Source: Limisphaerales bacterium (GTDB lineage: Bacteria; Verrucomicrobiota; Verrucomicrobiia; Limisphaerales; UBA11358). From it: a stretch of DNA of 33,207 bases. Position 1 is the stretch's first letter. Each line of letters begins with the position of its first letter. Position numbers and translations under genes: made by a program. This document shows, in pieces, positions 24,445 to 32,574 of the stretch. The stretch lies in the NCBI GenBank assembly GCA_003134375.1, contig PLAY01000093.1, positions 1-33,207 of the forward strand, written 5' to 3'. The notes below the pieces were generated by a model. That model made no database searches, was not told where the DNA came from, and saw only the letters and a list, made by a program, of their open reading frames with translations.

Positions 24445-26493
24445 TCATTTTGCCGGCGGCGTTTGCCACGGCACCTCGTAAATCCGCACGGCATCGCGAA
24501 TGCCCTTGATCGTCACCGGGAACATTTCGATGCAGATCGAGGCCAGCGCCGGGTCTTCGCGCAGCAAATGGTTGTAGGTCGTGTTGCTGATGATGATGCG
24601 GCCGCTGCCGGAAACACTTTCCAGCCGGCTGGCGAGGTTCACTTCGCGCCCGAAAACGGTGTAATTCAAAATGTGCGCGTCCGAGCCCATCAGTCCGACG
24701 GTTGCCAGGCCGGTATTGATGCCGGTGCCCAGCTGCAACGCACGCAAGGGCGGCCGGGGCGGCAGCCCGGCGGAAAGGCGTGTGCGGTTTTCGGTTTCCC
24801 GTGCGGCGTCCTGCGCTGATCGTTTTTCATTCAAATCACAAATGGCGCGTTGCGCGTCAATCGCGGCCCACACACAATCCGAGGCGTGTTTTTCGTTCGG
24901 CGTGGGCGCGCCCCAAAACGCCATGACGCAGTCGCCGATGTACTTGTCGAGCGTGCCACCATGTTTTTTCACTGCGTCAGCAACGGTGGTGAGGTAAAGG
25001 TTCACCGTTTCGAGGGTTTCCTGCGCGGATTCTTCAATGCAGATTTCCGCCACGTCTGCCTCGAGCTGGTGCTCGCGGATGAAATCCGCCACGCCCTGCT
25101 GCATTTCATCGGTCAACGTGGTGAACCCGCGCACGTCCGCAAAGAACATGGTCACTTCGCGACGCGCGCCGCCGAGGGAAAGCTTTTTCGCGCCCAGCAA
25201 TTCATTCATCACATCCGGTGAGACGATTTTTGAAAAAACGGACCTGACGCGGCGCTGTTCCCGCTGCTCAAAAACCACGCGATACGTGACGAGGCTCAAG
25301 TGCTCAACCAGCATTGCGCCCGCGATGGGAAATACCAACGGGAGCCAGCAACGAAATTCCACGAAGGCATAAAATCCGGCGGCAACATAGGCCAGCAGCA
25401 GCAGCAGAACCGCCGCCGAAGCCGCAAAGGCCCGCATTTGCCAGGTGAGAAAAGCCGTCAACGCGCCGAGAAAAATAATCAGCGCGAATTCCATTGGCAG
25501 CGATGCGCGGCGGATGAATTGGCCGGTGATGACGGAGTTGGCGACGTTCCAATGTTTGCTGACGAGCAACGTGTCCTTTTCCAGCGGCGTCGCACCACGG
25601 TCGGTCAAATCATTGCCCTGCGCCGCCGAACCGACAATTACGAGTTTGCCGCGAAAGTCATCGCGAAGTTCGTTCGTTTGGCCGAGCAATCGTTGTTTGT
25701 CCTGCTGAAGCAGGCTTTCAACCGGCGCGCGCAAAAGGCGCGGATCATCCACTTTCAGCCGCCAATCAATGTAAAAATAACCATCGCGGTCCACGGGAAT
25801 CACGCGTTCAACACCCTTCGCGCCGCGCAATGTGATTCGACCGTGCGCCAGATCCAAATCGGGATGGGCGAGGTCGAGGTTTAATTCCAGCGCCGCGAGC
25901 ACGATGCCCATGTCCCAGATGCCCTGGTTGTCAAAGGCTCGGGCCCGGCGCAGGACGCCATCGGAATCCCTTTCCGTCGAAATATCGCCGGGCGCGAGCG
26001 CGTTGGTCAGAAACAAGTCGGGCGGCACGAGGTCGGGCTCGACGGCGAGGAGCACGTTCCCGGCGCGGTGCATCTGCATGGCGAAGAAATCGTCGGATTC
26101 CATCAAACTGCCATCAGCCATTTGCACGGGCGGATGGTCGTGACGCAATTCGCCGAACAGCACGTCGAACGCGACGGTCCTGGCGCCTTGGGCGGACAAT
26201 TCTTCAACCAGCCGGCCATAAACCTGACGCGGCCAGTAGAGGCCGTAGCGATATCCGAGTATGCCGCTTCGCACGGCGGTGATGCTGGATTCCTCGATGG
26301 AAATAAAAGCGAGGTTGGTGGCGGCAGGCGCGGGAAAACGCAAAGCCGCCCGTGCGCGCAAGTCGCAGGTCATGCGCTCCAGCCGCTCAAAAAAATCAAG
26401 CTGCAGGAACCGGACGCCACAAACGAACACGAGAACGGAAACGGTCAGAATGACCGGGGCGCGTTTGAAAGGTTTGAATTTCACCGCGCCCAA
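24445..26493 (-). CDS. CHASE2-domain class III adenylate/guanylate cyclase
   Basis: A 682-residue membrane sensor cyclase. A membrane segment at about 13-30 leads to a periplasmic CHASE2 domain (about 34-315). Three membrane helices follow (about 333-352, 358-378, 383-402), then the cyclase domain (446-660). Metal-binding aspartates are Asp453 (FFADVRGFT) and Asp521 (DKYIGDCVMAFWG). Lys517 and Thr612 fit adenylate cyclase base selection, and Asn619 and Arg623 (VNLASRLE) are the transition-state residues. All active-site residues look intact, so cAMP production is expected. There is no ATG near the start: the frame begins with TTG at 26493 or GTG at 26484, just after a terminator-like hairpin. 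Upstream on the same strand is a FecR-domain gene. Confidence 0.92.
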   Translation of the reverse strand: MGAVKFKPFKRAPVILTVSVLVFVCGVRFLQLDFFERLERMTCDLRARAALRFPAPAATNLAFISIEESSITAVRSGILGYRYGLYWPRQVYGRLVEELSAQGARTVAFDVLFGELRHDHPPVQMADGSLMESDDFFAMQMHRAGNVLLAVEPDLVPPDLFLTNALAPGDISTERDSDGVLRRARAFDNQGIWDMGIVLAALELNLDLAHPDLDLAHGRITLRGAKGVERVIPVDRDGYFYIDWRLKVDDPRLLRAPVESLLQQDKQRLLGQTNELRDDFRGKLVIVGSAAQGNDLTDRGATPLEKDTLLVSKHWNVANSVITGQFIRRASLPMEFALIIFLGALTAFLTWQMRAFAASAAVLLLLLAYVAAGFYAFVEFRCWLPLVFPIAGAMLVEHLSLVTYRVVFEQREQRRVRSVFSKIVSPDVMNELLGAKKLSLGGARREVTMFFADVRGFTTLTDEMQQGVADFIREHQLEADVAEICIEESAQETLETVNLYLTTVADAVKKHGGTLDKYIGDCVMAFWGAPTPNEKHASDCVWAAIDAQRAICDLNEKRSAQDAARETENRTRLSAGLPPRPPLRALQLGTGINTGLATVGLMGSDAHILNYTVFGREVNLASRLESVSGSGRIIISNTTYNHLLREDPALASICIEMFPVTIKGIRDAVRIYEVPWQTPPAK

Positions 26494-26499
26494 TTAAAC

Positions 26500-26531
26500 A
26501 AAAAACCAGAGCAACTCAAGGCTGCTCTGGT
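26500..26531 (-). terminator. Terminator hairpin between the FecR gene and the cyclase
   Basis: Stem CCAGAGCA (26506-26513) and TGCTCTGG (26523-26530), 9-base loop, extended by an A-U pair, followed on the reverse strand by six U residues (26500-26505). It sits only 7 bp before the cyclase TTG start and 52 bp after the FecR gene stop. It could end the FecR transcript or act as an attenuator for the cyclase. Confidence 0.75.
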
Positions 26532-26582
26532 TCTCAAATTGTTCAAAACCACCGAGACTACGGTTTCCCTTTCCCGCCACCA

Positions 26583-27392
26583 TTAATTATGCCCTTGGGT
26601 TGGCGAAATGTGGCATTGGGTTCTGTCAAATGAGAAGTTAACGTCTCCCCAATACAGCGTGCGGAGCGACGTGATGATTTGACTCAAGTCGGTAGTCAAG
26701 CTGGCTGGCAATGGGCTGATCTGGCCGGTTTTGGGATTAAACTGAGTGCCTTCACCCACCACCACAGTGACGGGTTTGCCATTCGCACCGATGATGGAAA
26801 GCACCACGGAATTTTTAAGCACGGAACACTCGCCGTTCGCGTCAATAACGAACAGCGTGCCGCGAACGCCAGCGATGCCGTTGGGGATTTTAATAAGGTA
26901 TTGGGATGCGCCGGAAAGTTTTTTGACGCTGCAGTAGATGCGGCCCTGGCGCAAATCCAGTTCCGTGTCACTAACGGTGTCCACTCCCGTGTCTGAAACG
27001 GTCAGCTTGTCAATGGCCAGCATGGTGTCGCTCGTCAGGCGAACAGCATTTTGTTCCGCCGAGGGTTTGTATGAGACAAAGCCGCGCACGTCTGAATCCG
27101 CAGCCAGAGAAACCCGATCCGGCAGTGGTTCGGCCTGAGGCATTAGTATTTTCTTGCCCAAAATAATGTCCACGGTTGCATCGTGCCCGGCCTGGATGAC
27201 AGCGCCAGCCGCGAGAATTTTGCCCGCCACCAGCGGATGCCATTTGCCATCTCCCAACGAGTATCTGGCCTCGCCCACAATGCGAACCACGGTGACGACG
27301 CCCGGTTGGATTGATTGTGCAGCTGCGCCAGCAGCCAGCATTGAGACCAACCCGCAAATCGCCGCCAAGACCAAAGTTTGAATGTGTTTCAT
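26583..27392 (-). CDS. Exported FecR-domain protein
   Basis: A 269-residue exported protein. A signal peptide (MKHIQTLVLAAICGLVSMLAAGAAAQ) is followed by a FecR-like beta domain, roughly residues 36-215 (ARYSLGDGKWHPLVAGKILAAGAVIQAGHDATVDI, then ELDLRQGRIYCSVKKL, then IKIPNGIAGVRGTLFVID, which is the FecR core). Unlike classical FecR regulators it has no N-terminal cytoplasmic part and no nearby sigma factor, so iron signalling is not implied. The ATG at 27392 has GGAAGA about six bases upstream and a very good promoter. FecR-domain proteins are often encoded beside CHASE2 proteins, as here, suggesting a joint periplasmic sensing role; that is an inference from recalled gene neighbourhoods. 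Confidence 0.85.
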   Translation of the reverse strand: MKHIQTLVLAAICGLVSMLAAGAAAQSIQPGVVTVVRIVGEARYSLGDGKWHPLVAGKILAAGAVIQAGHDATVDIILGKKILMPQAEPLPDRVSLAADSDVRGFVSYKPSAEQNAVRLTSDTMLAIDKLTVSDTGVDTVSDTELDLRQGRIYCSVKKLSGASQYLIKIPNGIAGVRGTLFVIDANGECSVLKNSVVLSIIGANGKPVTVVVGEGTQFNPKTGQISPLPASLTTDLSQIITSLRTLYWGDVNFSFDRTQCHISPTQGHN

Positions 27393-27425
27393 AATTGTCT
27401 TCCAATTTTTTTTCTACTTGTTAAC

Positions 27426-27453
27426 AGTATAAGGACAAGCCGTCAAATGTCAA
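27426..27453 (-). promoter_or_regulatory. Strong promoter of the FecR-domain gene
   Basis: On the reverse strand TTGACA (27448-27453), a 16-bp spacer, and TATACT (27426-27431): near-consensus sigma-70. It is about 34 bp before the ATG and separates this gene from the upstream O-antigen-ligase-like gene. Confidence 0.8.
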
Positions 27454-27477
27454 CTTGGAATTTCTCGTTATTTACGC

Positions 27478-29382
27478 TCAAAAACCGGCGGGCAAAACGT
27501 TCTGGCCGGAGGCATTTTCGACGAGTTTGCGCTCAACGGTGTCCAGATAGAACCGGCCCATGTCGTTTCCATTCCAATCCAGCCGCAATGACCGTTCCAG
27601 CCACGTCCGGGCGGCGGCGTAATTTCCAACCTGAACGTAATGCCAGCCGACATTCGCCGCAGTGTAATAGCCGTTGGGGTCGAGCGCGTCAGCGCGGTTG
27701 AAATACAGCCCGGCCTCATCGTGTTTGTCCAACCAGTCAAGACACATGCCGTAACGCAAATAATTGTAGCCGTCATGCGGATTGAGTTCCATGCCGCGCA
27801 CATACCATGGCATCGCCGTTTTTGCCAGGTCTTCGTAATTTTGTCCGCCGTCGAAACTCTGCGTGCGGAAGCATTCGCCGATCTTGTAGGCCGTTTCAAA
27901 ATTCATCGGCTCGACGTCAAATGCCTTTTTTAAATTTGCGGCCTGCGCTGGTGAATAAACCGGCGACTGGTCCGCTCGTGCCAGCCAGACGGCTTCATGC
28001 CCACGACGCCAGCCCTGGCAGCTTAAATAGGCAACCCCTGCAACCAGTGCCAAAGTAACGGGCATTTTGACGGGCAAGCGCGCGCCCAGCCAGTGACGCT
28101 CCGTGGCAAACCGCAGGTTGCTGCTCAACAGGGCCAGCAACGTCACGCCGAGAATGGCATTGGCCGGAATGTGCAGATTGAAATCCAACACCGAATGGAT
28201 TGCCAGCGCGAACAATCCGGCGGACGCGCCGAGGAAAAAGGCGAAGCGATTGCTCAGGCCGCGGCTAAAATCATTTTCTGCCGGGCGGACATATTTCCAC
28301 GTTTTCCGCCATCCCGCACCGAAGGTCACCAGGCCGGCCAGCACGATGATTCCGCCCGTTGCACCCCAATCGGCCAGCAGATTCAAGTAATCATTGTGCG
28401 CACGGTCGGGACTCATCTGGATGCTTTCCGGACGATATTCCCGGAAACGATAGTCGTAATGTGCTGGTCCGACGCCCCACCAAAAATGATCCCGCCACAT
28501 CTGCTCCGCAGCCGTCCACATGCCGCGGCGGAAGTTAAGGACATTCTCCGGCTTGTCCTGAAGATCTGAATCCACGCGGCGCATGTAACTGAGCGTCTGC
28601 GACAAATAATTGGTGACGAAAACCGTTCCCCCCACGGCCAAAACGGCCAAAAGCAAAAAGGCCGGCAACCGGTGGTTGCGATGAAAAATCAATGTTCCCA
28701 AAATCACCAGCAACGCCACGACAACGGCCACCCAGCCGCCGCGCGAAAACGTCACCGCCATTCCCACCAGCATGACCAGCGCGGAGTAACCGAGCAAAAT
28801 CCGGACGACCGGCTTCATTCGCCCCACCAAAACGCAAGCCATCGCCAGCGGCAGAAGCATTTCCAAAAAGCCCGCGAAATTATTCGGTGAAATGTAAGTG
28901 CCCGAGGCTCGCCCCGGATAAGGCGATACATAATCCCAGACCTGATTCGAGCGTGTCAAAAATTGGAAGACGGCAAAGCATGAAATCCCCATCGCCAGAA
29001 AAATCAGCGTAAAACTGGTGATTTGCACCGATTCCTGCCGGTATAAATTGTTGACGATGGCAAAAAACAGGAACGCATACATTAACACCTGAATCATTTC
29101 CAGCCGCGCGACGTATTCGATGTCTGCCGTGAGATAACGCCCAATGGCCAGGGCCGCGAACGCCAGCACCACCCAACTCAGCGGCGGCCAGAGCAATTTT
29201 GGTTTCGGGCTGATCCACAATCGCAGCCCCCACACGAGCATCACGGCCACCGTCAATCCCTGAATGACGAGAAATTCCGGCGCGTCCACCGCGCCCATCG
29301 CCAGCGGTCCAAAAATCAGAATGCCGAGCATCAACCCCAAAATGCTCCGCTCGCACCAGTGATCCAATGTTTCCCGGTTCAT
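27478..29382 (-). CDS. O-antigen ligase-like membrane protein with C-terminal TPRs
   Basis: A 634-residue polytopic membrane protein with around 11-12 hydrophobic segments to about residue 470. The WaaL/Wzy_C-type region holds SGTYISPNNFAGFLEMLLPLA, AVTFSRGGWVAVVVALLV and the periplasmic RAHNDYLNLLADWGATGG, whose histidine corresponds to the conserved one in O-antigen ligases. From about 490 onward, TPR-like helices follow (YKIGECFRTQSF, MELNPHDGYNYLRYGMCLDW, ALDPNGYYTAANVGWHYVQ). Such ligase-TPR fusions occur in bacteria exporting polysaccharide or glycosylating proteins. It begins 6 bp after the propeller gene stop, so the two share a message. The exact polymer or acceptor is unknown. Confidence 0.85.
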   Translation of the reverse strand: MNRETLDHWCERSILGLMLGILIFGPLAMGAVDAPEFLVIQGLTVAVMLVWGLRLWISPKPKLLWPPLSWVVLAFAALAIGRYLTADIEYVARLEMIQVLMYAFLFFAIVNNLYRQESVQITSFTLIFLAMGISCFAVFQFLTRSNQVWDYVSPYPGRASGTYISPNNFAGFLEMLLPLAMACVLVGRMKPVVRILLGYSALVMLVGMAVTFSRGGWVAVVVALLVILGTLIFHRNHRLPAFLLLAVLAVGGTVFVTNYLSQTLSYMRRVDSDLQDKPENVLNFRRGMWTAAEQMWRDHFWWGVGPAHYDYRFREYRPESIQMSPDRAHNDYLNLLADWGATGGIIVLAGLVTFGAGWRKTWKYVRPAENDFSRGLSNRFAFFLGASAGLFALAIHSVLDFNLHIPANAILGVTLLALLSSNLRFATERHWLGARLPVKMPVTLALVAGVAYLSCQGWRRGHEAVWLARADQSPVYSPAQAANLKKAFDVEPMNFETAYKIGECFRTQSFDGGQNYEDLAKTAMPWYVRGMELNPHDGYNYLRYGMCLDWLDKHDEAGLYFNRADALDPNGYYTAANVGWHYVQVGNYAAARTWLERSLRLDWNGNDMGRFYLDTVERKLVENASGQNVLPAGF

Positions 29383-29388
29383 CTGATT

Positions 29389-31311
29389 TTAATATGCCCG
29401 AATGGTACCTTCGTGACTCAATGGTAGAAACAAATTATTGCCGGCGTAAATCAATTCAATGGCGCTGTGTTGCGGGCCGATCAAATAACCCGCCATGCCG
29501 GTCGTCGTGCTGCTTTGGGACGAAACATAAACGTTGCCGCCATAGGCCACCGCCGCGAGCAGACTGCCATCGGACGACGAGGCGATGCCCATCCACTTCG
29601 CACTGGGCGCATTACCGGCCGTTGGCCAGATCGCACCGGAATCCGTTGAAGTGTAAATGTTGCCGCTGACGCTCGTTGAGCCGGAGACCGCCACCAGCCG
29701 GCTGCCATCCGACGACGAGGCGACGGAAGACCATGTCCCGCTCGTCGTGGAATTGGCCGTCCACGTTGCGCCGGAATCAGCCGAGATGTAAATCGAGCCG
29801 CTCTGGTTGTAGCCCACCGCCGTCACCAGCCGGCTGCCATCCGACGAGGACGCCACGGTGGTCCAGGGCAGGGCCTGGGCGGTGCGCTGCTGCCATGAGC
29901 TGCCGGAGTTGGTGGAGGTGTAAATCTGGCCGCCCAGCGCCACCGCCACGAGATTGGTGCCGCTCGCCGAGGAGGCAACGGAAGACCAATAGTAACTATA
30001 TCCCTCCGGCGTCCAACTGTTGCCGGAATCCGATGAGACGTAAAGGTAGTTATTATAGGCCGCCGCCACGAGCTTGGTGCCGTTTGCCGAGGAGGCGATG
30101 GAAGACCAGTTCAAACTACCGGGCGAACTGGTTCCCTTCGCCGCCCAGGTCACGCCGGAATCCGTCGAGGTCCATATGTAACCGCTGGTACTTGTGTTCC
30201 CGCCCGTCGCCGCCATTTTGGTTCCATCGGCGGAAACGGCAACATCAGACCAATATTGAATGCTGGCGCGCGCCAGCCACGTCACGCCGGAATTGGTTGA
30301 AACGTAGATATCGCCGTAATTGATGGTCGCCGCCATTTTGGTTCCATCGGCCGAGGCCGCGACGCTGCTCCAGTTAGCGGTCGGGCCATTGGTTCGCCAG
30401 TTCTGTCCGATGCTGTTGACCAGATTTCCGGCGGCGACCGTTTGATTGGCATTTTGTGCGATGATCCATCCTCCCGCGCCCACACCGGCGACTTTATACA
30501 CATCTCCGGCACTGGGCGACGAAGGCAGCGTCAATGTCACCGGCGCGGTGTTGTTGGTGACGATATAACCGACATTGGGTTGGATTTGTGCGCTCGTATT
30601 CGAAACCGTCACCCAAAAGAACGCGCCCGGCACGTTGGTCAGCCCGTGGCCGGCCCCGGTGAAGTTGGTGGCGGAAACGGCGCCGGCGAAATTCAAATTG
30701 GGATTGCTTTGCAGCGCCACGTTCGTGGACAGCCGCGCATCGGGAATCGTGCCGATGAGACTGGTGGCCGGCACGTTGGACAAGCCGTAGCCGCTGCCCG
30801 AGAAATTCGTGGCCGTCACGCTGCCGGAAAAAATCACATTATTGGTGAGCAGCGCCACGTTGGTGGAAAGCAGCGAGTTGGGAATGGTTCCGGTCAGATT
30901 CGTCACCGGCAATGGCGTGGTCAGCACCGCCGCGTTGGAGGCGTTGAGCGATTGCACCGCATACGGCACGGAGGTCAGCGTCTGCCACGGCGAGAGCACA
31001 ATGTAGGCATTCGTGTCGCCGTAACCGCGCACGGCGATTTCCAGCGCGCACGAACTGCCATTGAATACGCTAGCGCCGAAATTCAGCACCACGGTGAACA
31101 GCCCGTTCGTGACGCCGACCGGCGCGTTGGTCAGCGGCCCGGCCACGACGTTGCTGTTCACGTCAAAAACTCTGAATCGGAAATCGTAAGTGCCGGTGAC
31201 GGCAATGTTGCTGCTGTTCAACTGTCCTTGATAGGTGAACGCCGTTGTCTGCGCCCGCGCGGCCAGCGCCAGGAACAAAAACGCCGCCGCCGTGTAACCA
31301 TTGAACTTCAT
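29389..31311 (-). CDS. Exported tail-fibre-like protein with seven-repeat beta-propeller
   Basis: A 640-residue exported protein of unknown function. Residues 1-21 are a signal peptide ending in ARA-Q. A beta-rich domain (FTYQGQLNSSNIAVTGTYDF, then FRVFD and GLFTVVLNFG) comes first. A repeat region like phage tail fibres or stalks follows (SATNFSGSGYGLSNVPA, SATNFTGAGHGLTNVPG). Seven BNR/WD-like repeats of about 40-47 residues then each begin W-S/T-x-V/I-A-x-S-x-x-G and hold an I-Y-x-S-x-x-S-G-x-x-W strand, suggesting a closed seven-bladed propeller. The tail ends ELIYAGNNLFLPL. ATG at 31311; an ATG at 31317 is also possible. Codon repeats are visible in the DNA, for example CGCCATTTTGGTTCCATCGG at about 30212 and 30332. 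The O-antigen-ligase-like gene follows after 6 bp. Confidence 0.8.
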   Translation of the reverse strand: MKFNGYTAAAFLFLALAARAQTTAFTYQGQLNSSNIAVTGTYDFRFRVFDVNSNVVAGPLTNAPVGVTNGLFTVVLNFGASVFNGSSCALEIAVRGYGDTNAYIVLSPWQTLTSVPYAVQSLNASNAAVLTTPLPVTNLTGTIPNSLLSTNVALLTNNVIFSGSVTATNFSGSGYGLSNVPATSLIGTIPDARLSTNVALQSNPNLNFAGAVSATNFTGAGHGLTNVPGAFFWVTVSNTSAQIQPNVGYIVTNNTAPVTLTLPSSPSAGDVYKVAGVGAGGWIIAQNANQTVAAGNLVNSIGQNWRTNGPTANWSSVAASADGTKMAATINYGDIYVSTNSGVTWLARASIQYWSDVAVSADGTKMAATGGNTSTSGYIWTSTDSGVTWAAKGTSSPGSLNWSSIASSANGTKLVAAAYNNYLYVSSDSGNSWTPEGYSYYWSSVASSASGTNLVAVALGGQIYTSTNSGSSWQQRTAQALPWTTVASSSDGSRLVTAVGYNQSGSIYISADSGATWTANSTTSGTWSSVASSSDGSRLVAVSGSTSVSGNIYTSTDSGAIWPTAGNAPSAKWMGIASSSDGSLLAAVAYGGNVYVSSQSSTTTGMAGYLIGPQHSAIELIYAGNNLFLPLSHEGTIRAY

Positions 31312-31323
31312 GTGCATGAGTTT

Positions 31324-31353
31324 ATCATAACCGTGGATTTCAACAAGTTGCAA
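31324..31353 (-). promoter_or_regulatory. Candidate promoter of the propeller gene
   Basis: On the reverse strand TTGCAA (31348-31353) and TATGAT (31324-31329), spacer 18 bp. The predicted start of transcription falls at about the ATG at 31317 or 31311 and no ribosome site is visible, so the message may be leaderless or nearly so. Confidence 0.4.
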
Positions 31354-31363
31354 TGACTCCGCT

Positions 31364-31381
31364 GGACAAAGCCGTTTGTCC
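31364..31381. promoter_or_regulatory. Inverted repeat between divergent genes
   Basis: GGACAAA (31364-31370), GCCG, TTTGTCC (31375-31381): a perfect 7-bp inverted repeat 19 bp before the aminopeptidase start. It could be an operator for one of the two divergent genes or a small palindromic element. Confidence 0.4.
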
Positions 31382-31399
31382 GGTTAGTCTTGAAGAATT

Positions 31400-32509
31400 A
31401 TGACCGATCTGCGTTACCAGAAACTGGCGAAGCTGCTGGTGAATTATTCCACCCAGATCAAAAAGGGCGACCACGTGCTGCTGGACATGATTGATGTACC
31501 CGACGAGTTTTCCATTGAACTCATGCGCGCCGTCCGCGCGGCCGGCGGCACGCCGCTGGTCGAAGTCCACCATACGCGCATTTCGCGCGAAATGGTGCGC
31601 GAGACGAACGAAAAACACGCCGCACTGCTCCGCGACATCGAACTGTTCCGCATGAAAAAGGTCCAGGCCTACATCGCCATTCGCGGCAGCCTGAACGCGA
31701 GTGAAAACGCCGACGTGCCGTCCGAGCGCATGTCGCTTTACTCCCGCATCACGCGGCCGGTGCTGGATTATCGCGTGAACCGGACGCGCTGGTGCGTGTT
31801 GCGCTGGCCGACGCCGAGCATGGCGCAGGCGGCCGGCATGAGCACCGAGACATTTGAAAATCTGTATTTCGACGTGTGCACGATGAATTACGCGAAAATG
31901 GCGCGCGCGATGATTCCGCTCGAACGTCGCATGAAACGCGCCGACCACGTCCAGCTCAAAAGTCCCGGCACCGACCTCACCTTTAGCATCAAGGGCATCG
32001 GCGCAAAAATGTGCAAGGGCGACCGAAACATTCCCGACGGCGAGGTGTTTTCGTGTCCGGTGAAAAATTCCGTGAACGGCGTGATCCAATTCAACACGCC
32101 GACGCTTTACGCCGGCACGAAATTTGAAAACGTCCGGCTCGAATTCAAGGACGGCAAAGTCATCGGGGCGACGGCCAACAACACCAAACGGCTGAATGAA
32201 ATTTTGGATACCGACGCCGGCGCGCGTTACGTGGGCGAGTTTTCACTCGGATTCAATCCCTACATCCTGAACCCGATGTGCGACATTTTGTTCGACGAGA
32301 AAATCGCCGGTTCGCTGCACTTTACGCCCGGCCAGGCTTACGAGGAATGCGACAATGGCAACCGCTCGGCGGTGCACTGGGACATGGTGCTGATCCAGCG
32401 TCCCGACTGGGGCGGCGGGGAAGTGTGGTTCGACGGTGAACTGATCCGCAAAAACGGACTGTTCGTGCCGAAGGACTTGAAGCCGTTGAATCCGGCCAAC
32501 CTGAAATAG
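31400..32509 (+). CDS. M29-family (AmpS/AmpT-type) metallo-aminopeptidase
   Basis: A 369-residue cytoplasmic aminopeptidase of peptidase family M29. Likely metal ligands are Glu215 (IPDGEVF), Glu280 (YVGEFSLGFNP), His307 (GSLHFTPGQAY), and His326 and Asp328 (SAVHWDMV), in the order and spacing of the family. The N-terminal part begins YQKLAKLLVNYSTQIKKGDHV, typical of the group. Length is near the usual 360-410. It is a single gene facing away from the propeller gene; the physiological substrate is not known, general peptide turnover is likely. Confidence 0.92.
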   Translation: MTDLRYQKLAKLLVNYSTQIKKGDHVLLDMIDVPDEFSIELMRAVRAAGGTPLVEVHHTRISREMVRETNEKHAALLRDIELFRMKKVQAYIAIRGSLNASENADVPSERMSLYSRITRPVLDYRVNRTRWCVLRWPTPSMAQAAGMSTETFENLYFDVCTMNYAKMARAMIPLERRMKRADHVQLKSPGTDLTFSIKGIGAKMCKGDRNIPDGEVFSCPVKNSVNGVIQFNTPTLYAGTKFENVRLEFKDGKVIGATANNTKRLNEILDTDAGARYVGEFSLGFNPYILNPMCDILFDEKIAGSLHFTPGQAYEECDNGNRSAVHWDMVLIQRPDWGGGEVWFDGELIRKNGLFVPKDLKPLNPANLK

Positions 32510-32574
32510 CCCGATTTTTAAGCCGCCGGATTGGCCTTGACCGGCCATGAGGCCGCACCTAGCGTTCGGCCACC

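Noticed and set aside
26583..27392. Iron-citrate FecR anti-sigma regulator
   Set aside because: It has a plain signal peptide, no cytoplasmic anti-sigma part, and no sigma factor or TonB receptor beside it.
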